Shown: positions 60,715 to 64,000 of the stretch, in pieces
Numbering within the stretch: the stretch's first letter is position 1
How the letters are laid out: each line of letters opens with the position of its first letter
DNA from: Campylobacteraceae bacterium
GTDB lineage: Bacteria > Campylobacterota > Campylobacteria > Campylobacterales > Arcobacteraceae
Assembly: GCA_013373175.1 (NCBI GenBank)
Contig: JABXII010000005.1
Location: 1 to 64,000 of the forward strand
Direction: 5' to 3'
DNA: 64,000 nucleotides
The notes under the pieces: generated by a model
Told to the model about the DNA's origin: nothing
The model's database searches: none
Seen by the model: only the letters and a program-made list of their open reading frames with translations
Made by a program: the position numbers and the translations under genes

Positions 60715-62169
60715 ATGATTAGTGGTTTATGGAACGGAATATCAGGACTTAATGCTTTTGAAAAAGCATTAAGCTCTCAATCAAATAATGTTACAAACTC
60801 TAATACAATCGGACACAAGTCAGATAGAATTAGTTTTGCAGATATGATGTATCAGTCAGGATATGGTAAAGGTGTTTCTGTACATTCTGTGGAAAAAGAT
60901 TTTTCTCAAGGGGGTCTTAGAAATACAGGAAATAGTTTAGATGTTGCCATTGAAGGACGAGGTTTCTTTGTAGTAAATGATCCTTTAACAGGAGAGACTT
61001 TCTATACAAGAGCTGGAAATTTTAAAATGGGTGCTGATGGAACACTTCAAACAGTAGATAGTAAGAAGATATATGGTTCTTCACCTACTTTAACTAATTT
61101 AGTAACTTCTGATGGGGCAACACAGTTTACCTCAGAATATAGCAAAGATATTAGTTCAAAACAAATCTCTACATCAGAATATATAGAGTCAATAAATGCA
61201 AAAGCTACTGATTATACAAAGACTGCACAAGATAGTGGTGTTTCAGGAAGTGGATTTAAAGATAGAGATTCAAAGATTTCAGATATTCAAGCTCTTGTTA
61301 CAAATTATAAAGAGAAATTAGAGCTTTTTGCAAGTGACCCTTCTGCAACTAGTCAAGCATCTACATCTCAACAAAATCAGATTTCTTATAGTACTTTTTT
61401 AACAGACTTACAAGGAAGTGATGATTTTGTAGAAGTTACAGTTGATGGAGAAAAAGTAAGACAATATTTTGATACAGATGTTCAAACTACTATGAATCTT
61501 TTTGCAGATAAATTATCTTCGGTAATAGGTTTAACTGCAAGTGTTGATAATGCAGGACTTGTAACAATAGACTCTTTAATCCCTGGAAAAAGTTTTGATA
61601 TAAAAGAAGCTGCAATAAATAATAGTGCACCTGCAATAACTGAGACAATATCTCCTTCAACTGGTACAGGAAGAGCAATGCTTGATGATGCAAGAGATGC
61701 ATTAAAAACAGCCTTAGAAGCAGCAGATGCAAAATTAATTGAAATGACACATACTATTCCTAGTAGTGGGGCTGCCTTAGCTGGTATTGGAGAATTACAA
61801 CTTAAACTTGATAGTTTAGGTATTACTGAAGATGTTTTTGGTAGTTTATCTATAGAAAATGGAGCAATATATGCAAAAGATGGAGATAATAAGTTTTTAA
61901 TAGGAAAATTAGAAACTATTATGTTTACAAATCCTGGAGGATTAGATCCTCAAGGAAATAATTTATATAGAGCAACTAAAGAAGCAGGAGAAATGCTAAA
62001 TGCATCTAATGTAAATAATTTAGTTGGTTCATCTGTAGAACTTAGTAATACAGACTTAGGAGATGGTTTAGTTGATTTAATGGTATATCAAAGAGCATTT
62101 GAGGCTAGTTCAAAATCAATTACAACATCCGATGAGTTTCTAAAAACAGCAATACAACTAAAGAAATAA
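60715..62169 (+). CDS. flgE: Hook-type flagellar protein, FlgE-like paralogue 1
   Basis: 484 residues of the rod/hook family. The N terminus has SSQSNNVTNSNTIGHKSDR, then GNSLDVAIEGRGFFVVND and FYTRAGNFKMGADGTLQT. A less conserved middle (about residues 180-390) lies between, and the C terminus NTDLGDGLVDLMVYQRAFEASSKSITTSDEFLKTAIQLKK closes the family fold. At 484 residues it is shorter than Campylobacter FlgE (about 800 or more) and than its downstream neighbour. It could be the hook protein or a specialised paralogue. The stop codon is centred in a perfect palindrome (62156-62180). Confidence 0.8.
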   Translation: MISGLWNGISGLNAFEKALSSQSNNVTNSNTIGHKSDRISFADMMYQSGYGKGVSVHSVEKDFSQGGLRNTGNSLDVAIEGRGFFVVNDPLTGETFYTRAGNFKMGADGTLQTVDSKKIYGSSPTLTNLVTSDGATQFTSEYSKDISSKQISTSEYIESINAKATDYTKTAQDSGVSGSGFKDRDSKISDIQALVTNYKEKLELFASDPSATSQASTSQQNQISYSTFLTDLQGSDDFVEVTVDGEKVRQYFDTDVQTTMNLFADKLSSVIGLTASVDNAGLVTIDSLIPGKSFDIKEAAINNSAPAITETISPSTGTGRAMLDDARDALKTALEAADAKLIEMTHTIPSSGAALAGIGELQLKLDSLGITEDVFGSLSIENGAIYAKDGDNKFLIGKLETIMFTNPGGLDPQGNNLYRATKEAGEMLNASNVNNLVGSSVELSNTDLGDGLVDLMVYQRAFEASSKSITTSDEFLKTAIQLKK

Positions 62170-62180
62170 TTTCTTTAGTT
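62156..62180 (+). terminator. Palindrome centred on the stop codon of FlgE-like paralogue 1
   Basis: AACTAAAGAAA (62156-62166) pairs perfectly with TTTCTTTAGTT (62170-62180), with the TAA stop codon as the three-base loop. TGTGTTTAAA follows. Candidate attenuator or mRNA 3'-end stabiliser between the two hook-type genes. Confidence 0.65.
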
Positions 62181-62187
62181 TGTGTTT

Positions 62188-62220
62188 AAATATCAGTGCT
62201 TAATTTAAGCATTAATATTT
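62188..62220 (+). terminator. Second hairpin between the two hook-type genes
   Basis: AAATATCAGTGCTTA (62188-62202) and TAAGCATTAATATTT (62206-62220) pair with one mismatch and one G-U pair around ATT. With the stop-codon palindrome it makes a two-hairpin gap, so transcription may be attenuated here. Confidence 0.55.
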
Positions 62221-62240
62221 GAACATGAGAGTGTTTAAAA

Positions 62241-62262
62241 ATTTATCTAAAAGGATAAATCA
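62241..62262 (+). promoter_or_regulatory. Hairpin holding the ribosome-binding site of FlgE-like paralogue 2
   Basis: ATTTATC (62241-62247) pairs with GATAAAT (62254-62260). The AAGG ribosome-binding site (62251-62254) lies in the loop and first stem base, directly before the ATG at 62262. The presentation or hiding of this site could tune hook protein synthesis. Confidence 0.45.
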
Positions 62263-64000
62263 TGATCGGAGCATTATGGACAGGAATTTCAGGACTTGCG
62301 TCTCATCAAGCGGCGCTTGATAATGAATCACATAATATCGCGAATGTTAATACAATAGGTTATAAATCTTCAAGAATCTCTTTTGCAGATCAAATGTATC
62401 AAGATAGAATTGGTAAAGGTTCTAAAATACTTGATGCTGAGAAACTTTATGTACAGGGTAACTTAAAACTTACTGGAGTTGATTATGATATGGCTCTTAG
62501 TGGAGATGGTTTTTTTACTGTAAAAAATACTACTTCTAGTGGTAGTGGAGAAAACTATTATACTCGTGCTGGTAACTTCAGAATGGGTGATAATGGTACA
62601 CTTCAAGATGCTGCAGGAAATGAAGTTCAAGGATGGGCTATGAGAGCCATTGATCCAAATAAAGATGTAGTATCAACAGATCCAAATAATAAAACTTTCA
62701 CTAGTGATTATAATAAACTTTTAACATCAAAAGTAATTAAGTATTCAGATTATATTGAGACAGTTACTGCAAAAGCAACTGATTATAATCAAAGTGCAAA
62801 AGCAGACTCATCTACTATTTATGAAGGAGCAGGTGGAAAAAGTAAAGCAGCAAAAATTTCTGATGTAGAAACTTTAGTTGCAAATTATGCTTCATGGCTT
62901 CAAAAACTTGCAGATAATCCTGATGGAGGAAGTGCAAGTTCTATTGCACAGATTTCTCAAGTAAACTTTAAGTCAGGTTCTGATGGACTTATCTCAAAAG
63001 AAGGGGATCAAGTATATGTATATATAGATGGGAAGAAAAAATCTCAAAACTATATCTCAACTTCAGCATCTCAAGACTTTATAGATAGTTTAAAAACGGG
63101 GAAAGCTTCAGTTACAGGTAATAATACATCAACAGTAACTTATTCTGTAGATAGCCCAACTAATAATACAAGATATGAAATTGAAATAAATGGAACAACT
63201 GTATATTATGAGAGTGATAATGATGCAACTACAGATGAAATTAGAAATGGACTTAAACTTGCAATAGAAGGAGAAAGTACACTTACAGGTTATACTGTAA
63301 ATATGCCTGCTGCACCTGATAAAACAATTACTATCTCTCATGCCGATCCAATAGAAGTTTCTGAAAGAACTTTTGATAGCATTGTTCCTCTTGATTTAGA
63401 TGTAGCTGCAAGTAGAGTTGCAACATATAGAGCCTTAGCTGATCAAATTTCAGAAATTCAAGGTCTTAGAGCTACTATGGTTAGTGAAAGGAACTCAACT
63501 ACTGGAAATAATGATGTTTTAGAAGATAGTGATAATTTTAATTTATCAACATCTAATCTTGATATGATGAAAGGGATTATTCAAATTAAATCTCTAATTC
63601 CAGGGGTAGCATTTGATATTTCTGAAGTAGGAGAAGTATCTGGTTCAAATACTGTAGCAGGTGATTTCCAAACTACAACTATAGCTTCTGCTGGTGAAGG
63701 TGTTGGAGCACTTGAAAGTGCAAGAGATGCTCTAGCAAGAGCAATTACAGGAAATCAAAGGGATGTATATACTACAGCTGATTTAAAATTAGATGTACCT
63801 AATATTAAAAATGATTTTACTTATTCAATTTCAATTTTTGATAAAGAACTAGATAAAATTATTCCTGTACCAAATGATAATGGAACACCTCCCCAGGCTA
63901 CAAATATTAGTATTGCAGATGTTGATAGTGTTCAAGATTTTGTAGATAAATTTAATGCACAAGCAGCTATGTCAACGCCTATATTATCTGATTATGTACA
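62262..64000 (+). CDS. flgE: Hook-type flagellar protein, FlgE-like paralogue 2 (3' end outside window)
   Basis: At least 579 codons, with no stop before the window end. It begins MIGALWTGISGLASHQ, then NIANVNTIGYKSSRI, MALSGDGFFTVKN, YYTRAGNFRMGDNGT, all conserved rod/hook features, with a long variable middle region of Ser, Thr, Asp and Asn. The size already exceeds paralogue 1 and fits the large Campylobacterota hook protein, so this one is the more likely true hook subunit. The two are similar in the N-terminal 170 residues (both have the pattern SEYIE(S/T)-(I/V)-AKATDY). ATG 62262 follows an AAGG site within a small hairpin. The C-terminal part is not visible. Confidence 0.85.
   Translation, partial: MIGALWTGISGLASHQAALDNESHNIANVNTIGYKSSRISFADQMYQDRIGKGSKILDAEKLYVQGNLKLTGVDYDMALSGDGFFTVKNTTSSGSGENYYTRAGNFRMGDNGTLQDAAGNEVQGWAMRAIDPNKDVVSTDPNNKTFTSDYNKLLTSKVIKYSDYIETVTAKATDYNQSAKADSSTIYEGAGGKSKAAKISDVETLVANYASWLQKLADNPDGGSASSIAQISQVNFKSGSDGLISKEGDQVYVYIDGKKKSQNYISTSASQDFIDSLKTGKASVTGNNTSTVTYSVDSPTNNTRYEIEINGTTVYYESDNDATTDEIRNGLKLAIEGESTLTGYTVNMPAAPDKTITISHADPIEVSERTFDSIVPLDLDVAASRVATYRALADQISEIQGLRATMVSERNSTTGNNDVLEDSDNFNLSTSNLDMMKGIIQIKSLIPGVAFDISEVGEVSGSNTVAGDFQTTTIASAGEGVGALESARDALARAITGNQRDVYTTADLKLDVPNIKNDFTYSISIFDKELDKIIPVPNDNGTPPQATNISIADVDSVQDFVDKFNAQAAMSTPILSDYV

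Overview
This window looks like chromosome from a member of the Campylobacterota, most probably an Arcobacteraceae species (Arcobacter in the broad sense). The DNA is strongly AT-rich. Promoters show clear TATAAT-type -10 boxes without obvious -35 boxes. The gene orders tRNA-Trp/secE/nusG/rplKAJL/rpoB/rpoC, rpsL/rpsG/fusA and glyQ/nif3/zinc-ribbon/waaA/pseudouridine synthase/ffh/rpsP/KH/rimM are those of the class. rpoB and rpoC are separate genes overlapping by 11 bases, unlike the fused gene of Helicobacter and Wolinella. The genus call is an inference from overall resemblance, not a database result.

Layout. 1-12119: end of tRNA-Trp, then secE, nusG, L11, L1, L10, L7/L12, rpoB, rpoC, with several strong intergenic RNA hairpins including an L10-type leader. 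12120-29800: an accessory block between rpoC and rpsL. It holds a small membrane protein, an EAL protein, a YciI protein, a DASS anion transporter, a complete five-gene ECF nickel importer (nikK-nikM-nikL-nikQ-nikO), an uncharacterised gene with YwbE and YaiI/DUF188, a UvrD-like helicase, a leftward endonuclease/exonuclease/phosphatase protein and ClC protein, a DUF234/FkbM/hydrolase cluster, a second hydrolase and a chemoreceptor. 29998-32980: rpsL, rpsG, fusA, with a strong terminator at 33119-33148. 33219-43349: nadK, a recN-like gene, a large ankyrin-repeat protein, a tandem-Cache/CZB chemoreceptor, a U32 protein and a GT9-like protein. 43385-50883: a purE homologue, glyQ, nif3, zinc ribbon, waaA, pseudouridine synthase, ffh, rpsP, KH protein, rimM. 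50891-64000: motility genes. A leftward arm holds two uncharacterised proteins and flgG; a rightward arm holds cheY, a CheZ-like gene, flgF, flgB, fliF, fliG, fliH, fliN-like, flgD and two tandem hook-type genes, the second cut by the window end.

How the genes work together. The first block and rpsL-fusA supply transcription and translation. The nickel cluster is a self-contained importer. Two chemoreceptors, CheY, a CheZ-like phosphatase and the flagellar rotor, basal-body and hook genes form a chemotaxis and motility set. The most unusual points are: (1) a CheZ-like protein with intact catalytic Asp/Gln and six short CheY-docking-like motifs; (2) a purE homogue at the usual purE site whose catalytic histidine, glycine-rich loop and a substrate loop are altered; (3) a nickel importer in which NikM, mature NikK and mature NikL would all present a histidine at or next to the N terminus; (4) a chemoreceptor ending in a CheR-tether-like pentapeptide after a CZB zinc domain; (5) a ClC protein with a channel-like valine at the internal proton-glutamate site; (6) hairpins built around stop codons throughout the window. 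No CRISPR array, insertion sequence, prophage or integrase was seen.
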